From Oscillatoriales cyanobacterium USR001 (lineage in GTDB: Bacteria; Cyanobacteriota; Cyanobacteriia; Cyanobacteriales; Microcoleaceae): a stretch of DNA of 41,667 bases. The stretch lies in contig MBRE01000041.1 in assembly GCA_001698425.1 (NCBI GenBank), forward strand, positions 1 through 41,667. Direction: 5' to 3'. The stretch's first letter is position 1; every line of letters starts with the position of its first letter. Positions 1-6,999 of this stretch are shown here, piece after piece. Both the position numbers and the translations under genes were made by a program. Under the pieces are notes generated by a model. The model made no database searches, was not told the origin of the DNA, and saw nothing but the letters and a program-made list of their open reading frames with translations.

Positions 1-486
1 TTGATTGCAACTTGCTGTAAATCAGCGCGGGGAGTTAACTATACTTATCTGCGGGATTTATTGGCCGCAGGAAAGTGGAAAGAGGCGGATCAGGAAACAC
101 TCAAGGTGATGCTGAAAGCTGCGAAACGGGATCAGGAAGGTTATTTCACTAGGGAATCAATTGATAATTTTCCTTGTGATGATTTACGCACGATTGACCA
201 GTTGTGGGTAAAATATAGTCAGGGTCGCTTTGGCTTTAGCGTCCAGAAAAAAATTTGGTTAGAATGTGGTGGAAAAGTTAATTATGATACTGAATGTAAG
301 CTAGGCGATCGCATTGGTTGGCGAAAAGGAGGCGAGTGGTTTAACTACGATGACCTGACCTTTAATAAGCAAGCACAAGAAGGAAACCTCCCTTGGGGGT
401 TGTGGGGGGTAGGGGAGAGGGGTTGGGGGATGGGGTGGATGTGGGGAGAGGGTAGATTACTTCTTCTCTCGCATCGAGAACTGTAA
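1..486 (+). CDS. GUN4 domain protein, C-terminal part (5' end outside window)
   Basis: The reading frame is open to the left edge, so the true start is probably upstream. Residues ~10-130 match the GUN4 domain: 'YLRDLLAAGKWKEADQET' at the start, then the 'FPCDDLRTIDQLWVKYSQGRFGFSVQKKIW' region (split here: FPCDDLRTID, LWVKYSQGRFGFSVQ) and 'GDRIGWRKGGEWF'. GUN4 domains bind porphyrins; in cyanobacteria they occur alone, as activators of Mg-chelatase, or fused to kinase and peptidase domains. Which type this is cannot be told without the N-terminus. After 'EGNLP' the protein runs into a Gly/Trp-rich stretch encoded by G-rich repeat DNA (about 388-457) before ending in LLLLSHREL, which resembles a normal GUN4 ending. 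An in-frame repeat insertion near the C-terminus is therefore likely. Confidence 0.8.
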   Translation: MIATCCKSARGVNYTYLRDLLAAGKWKEADQETLKVMLKAAKRDQEGYFTRESIDNFPCDDLRTIDQLWVKYSQGRFGFSVQKKIWLECGGKVNYDTECKLGDRIGWRKGGEWFNYDDLTFNKQAQEGNLPWGLWGVGERGWGMGWMWGEGRLLLLSHREL

Positions 487-591
487 GTTGTAATCTATAG
501 CTATTTCAGCCCTTTGTCAAGTCTTTTTTATCGAACCTTTTTTTACGAAGTTAAAGGCAAACAAAATTCCCAAAAGACAAAAAAATCTTAG

Positions 592-622
592 CCCCCCCTT
601 ACCAAGGGGGGGTTGGGGGGGT
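592..622. repeat. Left inverted repeat flanking the DUF559 ORF
   Basis: A run of C, then TTACCAA, a run of G, TT and a second run of G. Its reverse complement matches 1005-1033 except for the length of the C/G runs. It also contains its own internal palindrome (C-run, TTACCAA, G-run). It ends 15 bp before the DUF559 start codon. Confidence 0.85.
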
Positions 623-637
623 AAAAAGGCCATAACA

Positions 638-1027
638 ATGACCAAACTATATAACAAAACCTCAGAAAAATTGAAACGACAGCAGCTTCGCAGAGAAATG
701 ACAAAAGCTGAAAAATTACTCTGGGAAAAACTGAAAAGTCAACAAATTGAGAATTGTAAATTTCGCAGACAATACAGCGTAGATAAATTTGTAATTGATT
801 TTTACTCAACTGAAATCAAATTAGCAATAGAGGTTGATGGTGATAGTCATTTTCAAGATAGTGCTGTAGAATATGATACTGAACGACAAACGTTTATTGA
901 GTCAGTAGGAATCAACTTTTTGAGATTTACCAATGATGATGTATATCACAATTTAGAGGGGGTTATAGAGGTCATTGCAGGTAAGATTCAATCGCTAAGA
1001 ATCGACCCCCCCAACCCCCCTTGGTAA
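638..1027 (+). CDS. DUF559 (Vsr/restriction-endonuclease-like) protein
   Basis: 129 aa, the usual length for a stand-alone DUF559 protein. The N-terminal half has the typical 'LRREMTKAEKLLWEKLK' pattern, followed by 'KFRRQYSVDKFVIDFY' and the 'LAIEVDGDSHF' core. D54, E65 and D67 are plausible metal-binding residues of a PD-(D/E)XK-like fold related to the very-short-patch repair endonuclease. The C-terminal residues PPNPPW and the stop codon are encoded by the right-hand inverted repeat, so gene and repeat form one unit. The biological role of DUF559 proteins is not established. The bracketing repeats suggest a small mobile element of about 440 bp; this is inference. Confidence 0.85.
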   Translation: MTKLYNKTSEKLKRQQLRREMTKAEKLLWEKLKSQQIENCKFRRQYSVDKFVIDFYSTEIKLAIEVDGDSHFQDSAVEYDTERQTFIESVGINFLRFTNDDVYHNLEGVIEVIAGKIQSLRIDPPNPPW

Positions 1028-1033
1028 GGGGGG
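1005..1033. repeat. Right inverted repeat flanking the DUF559 ORF
   Basis: Mirror copy of 592-622: ACCCCCCC, AA, a C-run, TTGGTAA, a G-run. It overlaps the last seven codons of the DUF559 ORF and provides its TAA stop (1025-1027). Confidence 0.85.
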
Positions 1034-1103
1034 AGTAAGAAGAAGATCGGATAAAAAGAATGAAAAACTATTACAAGCTTTACAAAGTCGTGGTGTGTAT
1101 CTT

Positions 1104-1685
1104 CTAGTTTTCTTCATTATCTCCAAAAGTTACATCTTCATATAAAGCCTCAATGCTAGTGCGAAAGTCGATGCTTGATAGGTAAATTTCACTACTTTGA
1201 TTGTAGGTTTGCAATACCCAAAAACCCTCGGTATTGCGGCGGAAGCATTCTAAACGTTGGCGTTTTTGGCTAATTAAAACGTATTCTTGGAGGGTTTCTA
1301 ATTGTTGATAGTCGGAAAATTTGTCACCGCGATCGAATGCTTCTGTTTTTGGGGATAAAACTTCGACAATTAAACAAGGATATTTTTTATGATTTGTCAA
1401 CCCTCGATCTCTGGCATCACAAGTTACTATAAGATCGGGATAGTAATAAATATTAGCCGTATCTATCTGGGCTTTCATGTCGGCCATATAGACGCGGCAG
1501 CCTGTCCCTCGCACATGATTTCTTAACAGTGAAGCAAAGTTGAGAGAAATAGTAACATGGGCATCACTAGCGCCTGCCATTGCGTAGATTTGTCCGTCAA
1601 TATATTCGTGTTTGATGAGGCTAATCTCTTCTCCTGCTAGATAATCTTCAGGAGAAATGTAATTTTGGATTGGATTGGCAATCAT
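1104..1685 (-). CDS. Uma2 family (DUF820) putative endonuclease
   Basis: 193 aa, normal for the family. Diagnostic segments are 'ISPEDYLAGEE', 'KHEYIDGQIYAMAGAS' (residues 25-40), 'YYYPDLIVTCD' with D84, and 'PCLIVEVLSPKTEAFDRGDKF' (split: PCLIVEVLSP, TEAFDRGDKF) with E108, consistent with a PD-(D/E)XK nuclease fold. The family is greatly expanded in cyanobacteria and its physiological role is unknown. The gene is monocistronic, convergent with the DUF559 ORF. Three other loci in the window belong to this family: 29564, 30331 and the remnant at 4116-4244. Confidence 0.9.
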   Translation of the reverse strand: MIANPIQNYISPEDYLAGEEISLIKHEYIDGQIYAMAGASDAHVTISLNFASLLRNHVRGTGCRVYMADMKAQIDTANIYYYPDLIVTCDARDRGLTNHKKYPCLIVEVLSPKTEAFDRGDKFSDYQQLETLQEYVLISQKRQRLECFRRNTEGFWVLQTYNQSSEIYLSSIDFRTSIEALYEDVTFGDNEEN

Positions 1686-1755
1686 TGTTTTGAAAATATA
1701 GGTATTATATTATGATTATATCACAATACGGTTCAGTTAAGCAGTTCAGGCTATA

Positions 1756-1911
1756 ATCAATTTCCTGGGTCCTAAATACAGGCATCCCTCTCATCCCGAA
1801 CAGCGCGATCGCGAGGAAACTATTAAATTCTTGCCATCTCCTGCTAAAATTGCTGATAGCAAAGTAATCGCACTGAATGAACTCCTAAACTTACTTAATC
1901 AACTTACCTAA
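1756..1911 (+). pseudogene. Remnant reading frame, 3' end of a lost gene
   Basis: An open stretch of 51 codons ending in TAA, without a credible start. It reads FLGPKYRHPSHPEQRDREE... and ends NELLNLLNQLT. Composition looks coding and the frame contains an in-frame HIP1 site. It ends 20 bp before the FAD oxidoreductase start. I cannot name the parent family; it may be a decayed C-terminus. Confidence 0.35.
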
Positions 1912-1931
1912 AACTTCACACATTATCTATC

Positions 1932-3962
1932 ATGCAGCGTCAAAGGCAAAACCAATCAATTTTCTCTGTTTTCCTCACTCTAATTTCTCTAATTTCAGCT
2001 ATTCCGACCGTCATAGCTACACCTCCCCGCAACCCAGACAAAGAAGAAAATTGTGACATTTTAATAGTAGGTGGCGGCCTCTCAGGTGCGGCTACCGCCT
2101 ACGAAAGTTTACTCGCAGGTCGTACTGTTTGCCTAACTGAAATTACTGACTGGGTAGGGGGACAAATCTCTGCTCAAGGGACGGCTGCATTAGATGAAAG
2201 GGAAACTCAAAGATCGCTATTATTTTACCCTCGCGGCTACTTAGAATTACGATCGCGCCTCCAAAAACATTATGGTAGGTTAAATCCTGGTGGTTGTTGG
2301 GTTAGTTACTCCTGTTTTATGCCTTATGATGGCCATAAAATTCTGTTTAAAATGTTGCAAGATGCCGCCAAAAAAGGCAAAGGTACTCTTAAATGGTTTC
2401 CCAATACAATTGTTAAAGATTTAGACATTTCTGGGAATCAAATTAAAAGCGCGATCGCGATTCAGCATCAACCAGCAACAGGAACTCCACCGATTAATTC
2501 TGAACCGCTTTCTCAAACCATTGAAGATGCTTATCGCTATGCAAATTCGGCACGATTTAACAAAACAATTATCCGCTTCATTGCTAAACCATCAAATCCA
2601 TCTAACAAGACAGCAAAACCTGCTGATTGGTACGTAATTGATGCCACTGAAACAGGAGAATTAATCGCCCTCGCAGACGTTCCCTATCGTTTAGGCATCG
2701 ATCCTCGTTCTTATCTGGAACCTTCTTCAAGTAGCACAACTGGCGATCCTTATTGCACCCAAGGTTTTACTTATACCTTTGCAATGCAGGCAACGAAGGA
2801 ACCACAAACCCATCAACTACCATCATTCTATCAACAATATGCTCCTTACTACAGCTATGAATTGCAGCGGTTAGCAAGTTTTCCCTTAGTATTTAGCTAT
2901 CGTCAAATTTTCAGCACTAAACCAGATGAAAAACGTCCCCCAAATCCTCAAGATTTTCCCGTATATCCGGGTGATATCTCGATGCAAAATTGGACTTGGG
3001 GAAATGATTATCGACCGGGAACTTCAGCAGATAATTTAATTTATACTCGCGCACAGTTGCAAGCTAATGGTCAACTGCAATCTGGCGGTTGGATGGGAGG
3101 TTTGCGGACGGAAACTTTGCGGCGTGGGGAAGAAAATGCTCAAGGTTTTTTCTACTGGTTAGCTGTGGGAACAACGGATTCTCAACTGGGAAATAATGTG
3201 AAGAAACCCTATCCAAATCTGAATTATTTAAGTGGTTTGGATTCGCCAATGGGTACGGTTCACGGTTTATCAAAATATCCCTATATGCGGGAAGGAAGGC
3301 GAATTATTGGGCGATCGAGTTTGAATCATCCTCAAGGTTTTACGGTGTGGGAAGTTGATATGTCTCGCAATAATTTTGCTACTGATTTTTACCGCCAGAA
3401 TCTATCAACTGAAGAATATCGCAATTTGTGGTTAGCTTTGGGTGGTTTAAATGCGCCGGCTTTGGCGGTGGGAAATCAATCTGTAGAGGAAACAAAATCG
3501 CGATCGCGCTCTTTTATTTATCCTGATTCTGTAGGAATTGGTCACTATGCGATCGATTTTCATCCCTGTATGACTAAGAGTCCCCCGGAAACTCCTGGTA
3601 ACACAGAAAGGGAAGGAACTCGCAAAGGTCAAGGCGAAGCTTATCCCTTCCAAATTCCCCTCAGAGCGATGATTCCGCAGAAAATTGATAATATGTTAGT
3701 GGCAGGAAAAAGTATTGCTACTAGCCACACGGCGGCGGCGGCTTATCGCGTACATTCCTTTGAATGGTCCGCCGGTGCAGCAGCCGGAAATACAGTAGTT
3801 TTTGCCTTAGAAAATGGGATTATGCCTTATCAATTGGTGGATGAAATACCATCCTATGAAATCGATTTAGAAAGGCTGCAACGGCGGTTAGAAAAACAAA
3901 ATAACCCCATTGCATTTCCAGGAACTTCGATTTTTAATAGTTCTTGGCAGAAGTGGAAATAA
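1932..3962 (+). CDS. Secreted FAD-dependent oxidoreductase
   Basis: 676 aa. Residues 1-30 form a signal peptide (basic start, hydrophobic FSVFLTLISLISAIPTVIA). Residues 43-57 carry the Rossmann dinucleotide motif (ILIVGGGLSGAATA), followed by an acidic Glu at the end of the second strand and WVGGQISAQG, typical of the FAD_oxidored family (PF12831 type). A second FAD contact lies near the C-terminus (NMLVAGKSIATSHTAAAAYR), followed by an EWSAGAAAG helix. The substrate cannot be predicted. The protein is probably periplasmic or exported. It is transcribed alone; there is no obvious SD and the start is set by the signal peptide. Confidence 0.85.
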   Translation: MQRQRQNQSIFSVFLTLISLISAIPTVIATPPRNPDKEENCDILIVGGGLSGAATAYESLLAGRTVCLTEITDWVGGQISAQGTAALDERETQRSLLFYPRGYLELRSRLQKHYGRLNPGGCWVSYSCFMPYDGHKILFKMLQDAAKKGKGTLKWFPNTIVKDLDISGNQIKSAIAIQHQPATGTPPINSEPLSQTIEDAYRYANSARFNKTIIRFIAKPSNPSNKTAKPADWYVIDATETGELIALADVPYRLGIDPRSYLEPSSSSTTGDPYCTQGFTYTFAMQATKEPQTHQLPSFYQQYAPYYSYELQRLASFPLVFSYRQIFSTKPDEKRPPNPQDFPVYPGDISMQNWTWGNDYRPGTSADNLIYTRAQLQANGQLQSGGWMGGLRTETLRRGEENAQGFFYWLAVGTTDSQLGNNVKKPYPNLNYLSGLDSPMGTVHGLSKYPYMREGRRIIGRSSLNHPQGFTVWEVDMSRNNFATDFYRQNLSTEEYRNLWLALGGLNAPALAVGNQSVEETKSRSRSFIYPDSVGIGHYAIDFHPCMTKSPPETPGNTEREGTRKGQGEAYPFQIPLRAMIPQKIDNMLVAGKSIATSHTAAAAYRVHSFEWSAGAAAGNTVVFALENGIMPYQLVDEIPSYEIDLERLQRRLEKQNNPIAFPGTSIFNSSWQKWK

Positions 3963-4032
3963 CCTCAATACTAACCACAAATCTCTCAAATAAAATCTAT
4001 GAACAAACAACATTAAACCTCTTGCATAAATA

Positions 4033-4110
4033 CTTAGGAATGAGATTTGGTTCGTAGTAAGCGCTTTAGCGCGCTAAAGCGCTTACTACAAACAAGCTAA
4101 TTATTTAATT
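4033..4110 (-). repeat. MITE-like palindromic repeat, copy A (truncated, reverse orientation)
   Basis: Contains the shared core hairpin (GTAGTAAGCGCTTTAGCGC / GCGCTAAAGCGCTTACTAC) and one AATTAAATAATTAGCTTG arm in reverse orientation. Compared with copies B-D, part of one arm is missing just after TTAGGAATGA and the other tip is lost where the Uma2 remnant begins. The 3963-4315 gap holds this repeat and the Uma2 remnant; nothing else was recognised in it. Confidence 0.8.
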
Positions 4111-4115
4111 TACGC

Positions 4116-4244
4116 GAAGCTAACTATCCGGAAGTTGTGCGTAGCCAATTTTTTCCAAATCTCAATTTGCAGTTGTTGGCGCAGTATGTTCGACCACAAG
4201 AACAACCACAGGCAATTAAAGAATTTCTTCGCGCTATTCGCTAA
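4116..4244 (+). pseudogene. Uma2 family C-terminal remnant
   Basis: 42 codons, open up to TAA. The text NYPEVVRSQFFPNLNLQLL followed by AQYVRPQEQPQAIKEFLRAI resembles the usual C-terminus of cyanobacterial Uma2 proteins (SxxFPxLxLxxLAxFVxP...QAIRxF). There is no start or catalytic region, because repeat copy A replaces the upstream part. Confidence 0.6.
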
Positions 4245-4315
4245 TTTCTAGCCTCTTATACCAGAAATCAAATTCATTTATTTTTGAACAAAAATCAGGA
4301 GAAAAATTAAACGCC

Positions 4316-4732
4316 ATGAAATTACTAAAGCTAGGAATAACAGGACTAATCGGATTAGCAACAATGCTAGTTATCGGAAATTTTCAATACAGCCAAAACA
4401 CTAAATATCTTATTACCAATTCTGCGGCATTTGCTCAAACTTCTGTGGAGCGAAAAACAGAAGCAGATAGGCTATTTCAGCAAGGTATGCAGCAGTCAAT
4501 GAACACTCAATTTCAGGCTGCTTTAAAGTCTTGGCAACAGGCATTAACTATATATCGGGAGATCAAAGATCGTAAAGGTGAAGGCGATACTCTCAAAAAT
4601 CTAGGAATTACTTACTTTCAAGTTGGTGATTATACCAAAGGTTTTGAGTACCAACAGCAGGCTTTAGCAATTGAGCAAGAGCTCAGAAAACAAGAAGATG
4701 AGGGCACGGCTCCGACTGCAATCCCTAAGTAA
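4316..4732 (+). CDS. Small exported TPR protein
   Basis: 138 aa. An N-terminal hydrophobic stretch (LGITGLIGLATMLVIGNF) followed by an Ala-rich region (AAFAQTS) suggests a signal peptide with cleavage near residue 41. Residues ~50-130 hold about two tetratricopeptide repeats (ADRLFQQGMQQ...ALKSWQQALTIYREI and GDTLKNLGITYFQVGDYTKGFEYQQQAL). It resembles the N-terminal part of much longer cyanobacterial TPR/CHAT proteins, so it may be a shortened relative; the ending is clean (TAA, then repeat copy B). An AGGAG SD precedes the start (4298-4302). MITE copies A and B sit on either side in opposite orientation. Confidence 0.75.
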   Translation: MKLLKLGITGLIGLATMLVIGNFQYSQNTKYLITNSAAFAQTSVERKTEADRLFQQGMQQSMNTQFQAALKSWQQALTIYREIKDRKGEGDTLKNLGITYFQVGDYTKGFEYQQQALAIEQELRKQEDEGTAPTAIPK

Positions 4733-4740
4733 TACCAAAT

Positions 4741-4845
4741 TTAGGAATAGAAATTAAATAATTAGCTTGTTTGTAGTAAGCGCTTTAGCGCGCTTGGCGC
4801 TTACTACAAACCAAATCATCAAGTTATTTAATTTTCATTCCTTAG
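4741..4845 (+). repeat. MITE-like palindromic repeat, copy B (complete)
   Basis: 105 bp. The terminal inverted repeats are TTAGGAATAGAAATTAAATAA and, at the other end, TTATTTAATTTTCATTCCTTAG. The centre has a GTAGTAAGCGC/GCGCTTACTAC hairpin. Related copies are at 4033, 16209 and 29400. It starts 8 bp after the TPR stop and could also act as a 3' hairpin. Confidence 0.85.
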
Positions 4846-4863
4846 TAGGGGCGAATGGCATTC

Positions 4864-5067
4864 GCCCACCATCATTGGTGTCAACTTAAGCCGAAAGCCC
4901 GCCAGGGACTAAAGTCCCTGTCTAATAGGTAAAGTCCTCTTAAGAGGACTGAAGAAAATTGTTAAATTCATTAGTCCTCTTAAGAGGACTTGATCTTTGA
5001 GACAGGGACTTTAGTCCCTGTCGGACTAAGGGTTTGACGTTAAGTTGACACGCCTTGGCCCACCATC
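4864..5067. repeat. Nested-palindrome element with possible 10-bp target duplication
   Basis: From outside to inside: direct repeat GCCCACCATC at 4864-4873 and 5058-5067; inverted GTGTCAACTTAA at 4878-4889 and 5040-5051; palindrome CAGGGACTAAAGTCCCTG at 4903-4920 and its near copy (TT centre) at 5003-5020; perfect palindrome AGTCCTCTTAAGAGGACT at 4933-4950 and again at 4973-4990. The whole is symmetrical about ~4962, as for a non-autonomous transposable element. It has no ORF. Confidence 0.65.
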
Positions 5068-5083
5068 TATAGCGCTTGTGCTA

Positions 5084-5410
5084 TTAAGCTTGCTCTAATG
5101 GAGCCATCGTCAAACCAGCGCGACTCAACTGCATATGATATAATTCTGCCTGTTCTTGAGGGCCAACCCAGACGGTTGCTTGACCTTCATAGTGAACTTG
5201 GTTAGTAAGTTTCCAGGCGCGATCGCTCGTCATTCCTGGAATATACTTCATCAAACAATCAGAAACGTGCTGAAAAGTATTAAAATCGTCGTTAAGCACT
5301 ATCACCTTATAATTGGGATAAGGCTTGCGGGTAATTTGACTAGAGCGATCGGGGGCTATAGTAGGTGAAGAGGTCATCGTGCCAACGGTCACTGAAACTA
5401 CTGAACTCAT
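5084..5410 (-). CDS. clpS: ATP-dependent Clp protease adaptor ClpS
   Basis: 108 aa. After a ~30-residue variable N-terminus comes the ClpS core: YKVIVLNDDFNTFQHV (residues ~34-49; the NDD/T pair lines the N-degron pocket), MKYIPGMTSDRAWKLTNQVH, then EGQATVWVGPQEQAELYHMQL and a C-terminal LTMAPLEQA strand. ClpS delivers substrates with destabilising N-terminal residues to ClpAP/ClpCP. Cyanobacteria often have two paralogues (ClpS1, ClpS2); I cannot say which this is. It is monocistronic, with the nested palindrome element immediately downstream. Confidence 0.92.
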   Translation of the reverse strand: MSSVVSVTVGTMTSSPTIAPDRSSQITRKPYPNYKVIVLNDDFNTFQHVSDCLMKYIPGMTSDRAWKLTNQVHYEGQATVWVGPQEQAELYHMQLSRAGLTMAPLEQA

Positions 5411-5643
5411 AAAAAGCAGCTACTCATAAGAGTATAACATAATTACCAAACAAAAATCTAAAATATACTAAAACAATTCTAAATAACTATGTTATTGTCA
5501 GCGCAGCCCAGTAATTGCAAGACTTAAGATTTACTTGACTGCGCTTACTACAAAAGATTCTGGCTCCAAAAACCACAATTTTAGATGAGCCTCAACGGAT
5601 ATCGCCTCAATCCAGATATTTTTAATCTCTTTAGTTTTTAGCC

Positions 5644-6531
5644 TTATGTTGATGCTTTATTGGCATCACTGGATTGATTTGAGTCATTCCTATTATCTGA
5701 CGACTGTTGCTGTTGCTGCTGCTGCTTGTCATCTGATTGTTGCACTTGTTTGAGATGAATGTTATTAACTTGCACAATAAAGGCTTCTATTGCTTGAATT
5801 GCCTTTTGTTGTTTTTGAGTTTCATCAGCCACATCATAGCAACGATAAATTGACGTTATTCCCAAGATGAATTTTTCTTGTTCCGCTTCTAACAATTCAA
5901 CAGTTGCATTTGCCGCAAGCCAATTTTTTTGAAAGGGAAAAGAGGTAGCTATACTAGCAATAATCGAGGCAATAGCGGGAAAGATTACAGGTAGCCATTT
6001 AAGCCAAGCTTGTCCTGCTTCCAGTTTATCTACCAGAACTAAAATTGGTGTAACTCCTGAAAAAACTACAGTCGTAATTTGCAAAAGATAGTAAAAATTG
6101 CGCGATAAACCTCTGGTTTTTTTGTAATCATCAATCAACTCTTGGCAATATATTAAAGCCTTTTCTCTAGCAGGAACTAGATTAGTTGTACCGATGGAAG
6201 TAGCTTGAGCCAAATAGTCATAAAGTTCGGCTCTATTGGCGATCGAAGCCTGATAAGCTGCTTTTTCGGAATCCTGAAACACTTGTCTGTTAATCAGTAA
6301 TAACACAAATGCAATACTCAGAGAGATAATGCCAAAAATCACAGCTTGTCGATCGTCTTTTAAAAGAAAGATAATGATTGCTATAGCAAAAAAAAACGAT
6401 AGCAATATAGACTCAATTACCTTCAATGCAGACAACAGCATTCCCCCCCTAGATGAAGATGAAATTTTAACTGTAGGATAACTTTCCGTTTGGGGCTTGA
6501 GATCGAGAGTGATTTCTTCTGAATTAGTCAT
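5644..6531 (-). CDS. DUF4231-type membrane protein
   Basis: 295 aa from the ATG at 6531, which has an AAGGAG SD 6-7 nt upstream; an in-frame ATG at 6582 lacks one. There are two hydrophobic pairs: residues ~42-58 and 62-80 (FFFAIAIIIFLL, IISLSIAFVLLLI) and ~146-167 and 179-197 (LLQITTVVFSGVTPILVLV, IFPAIASIIASIA). Between them is the 'LYDYLAQAT...CQELIDDYKKTRGLSRNFYYLLQI' segment (abbreviated) seen in DUF4231/SLATT-like proteins. A helix with LLEAEQEKFILGI follows, then a polyglutamine and Ser/Asn/Asp-rich tail. SLATT-type proteins are proposed pore-forming effectors in conflict systems, but this gene has no partner here, so its function stays open. Confidence 0.7.
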   Translation of the reverse strand: MTNSEEITLDLKPQTESYPTVKISSSSRGGMLLSALKVIESILLSFFFAIAIIIFLLKDDRQAVIFGIISLSIAFVLLLINRQVFQDSEKAAYQASIANRAELYDYLAQATSIGTTNLVPAREKALIYCQELIDDYKKTRGLSRNFYYLLQITTVVFSGVTPILVLVDKLEAGQAWLKWLPVIFPAIASIIASIATSFPFQKNWLAANATVELLEAEQEKFILGITSIYRCYDVADETQKQQKAIQAIEAFIVQVNNIHLKQVQQSDDKQQQQQQQSSDNRNDSNQSSDANKAST

Positions 6532-6999
6532 TACTTTCTCCTTAAATATTCGATCGAACCGACAATTTAATTCCCGCTTCACCTGCGATCGGCAGATTAG
6601 AATTGCAGATTAGAATTTGAGCGGGCTTTGCCTTAATTGTTTAAAACAATTTAGCATACTTCTCTGAAAGCAAAAACATTTTAACCGCAATTTAAACAAA
6701 TTAAACAAAAAATTTGGCTCTAAGTCCGGTTTTTATGCCAATCTGTCTAAAATTTGGTTCTCCTGTTATCTTGGGATAATTTGTATATTGTGTTACAAAC
6801 AATTTGACTATAGGTTACGGCGCGGTTCAAAATTTACTGGTTTTTTGTCAAAATCATCCCCGCGCCTCACCGATCCTACAGGTATCACTCACTAGCCATT
6901 AGTAATTAGTAATTAGTAATTAGTAATTAGTAATTAGTAATTAGTAATTAGTAATTACCAATTAGCAATTACCAATTAGCAATTACCAATTAGCAAGTA
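6532..6999. other. Intergenic region with heptamer tandem repeats
   Basis: No gene is supported. 6898-6999 is a short tandem repeat: about eight TAATTAG-type heptamers followed by alternating AATTACC/AATTAGC units that end at the chp stop. Similar heptamers occur at 13559-13580, 17634-17670 and 19241-19307, as is common in filamentous cyanobacteria. Confidence 0.85.

Noticed and set aside
588..809. 73-codon minus-strand frame across the left inverted repeat
   Set aside because: Antisense to the DUF559 ORF, ending in translated repeat (PPNPPLVRGG).
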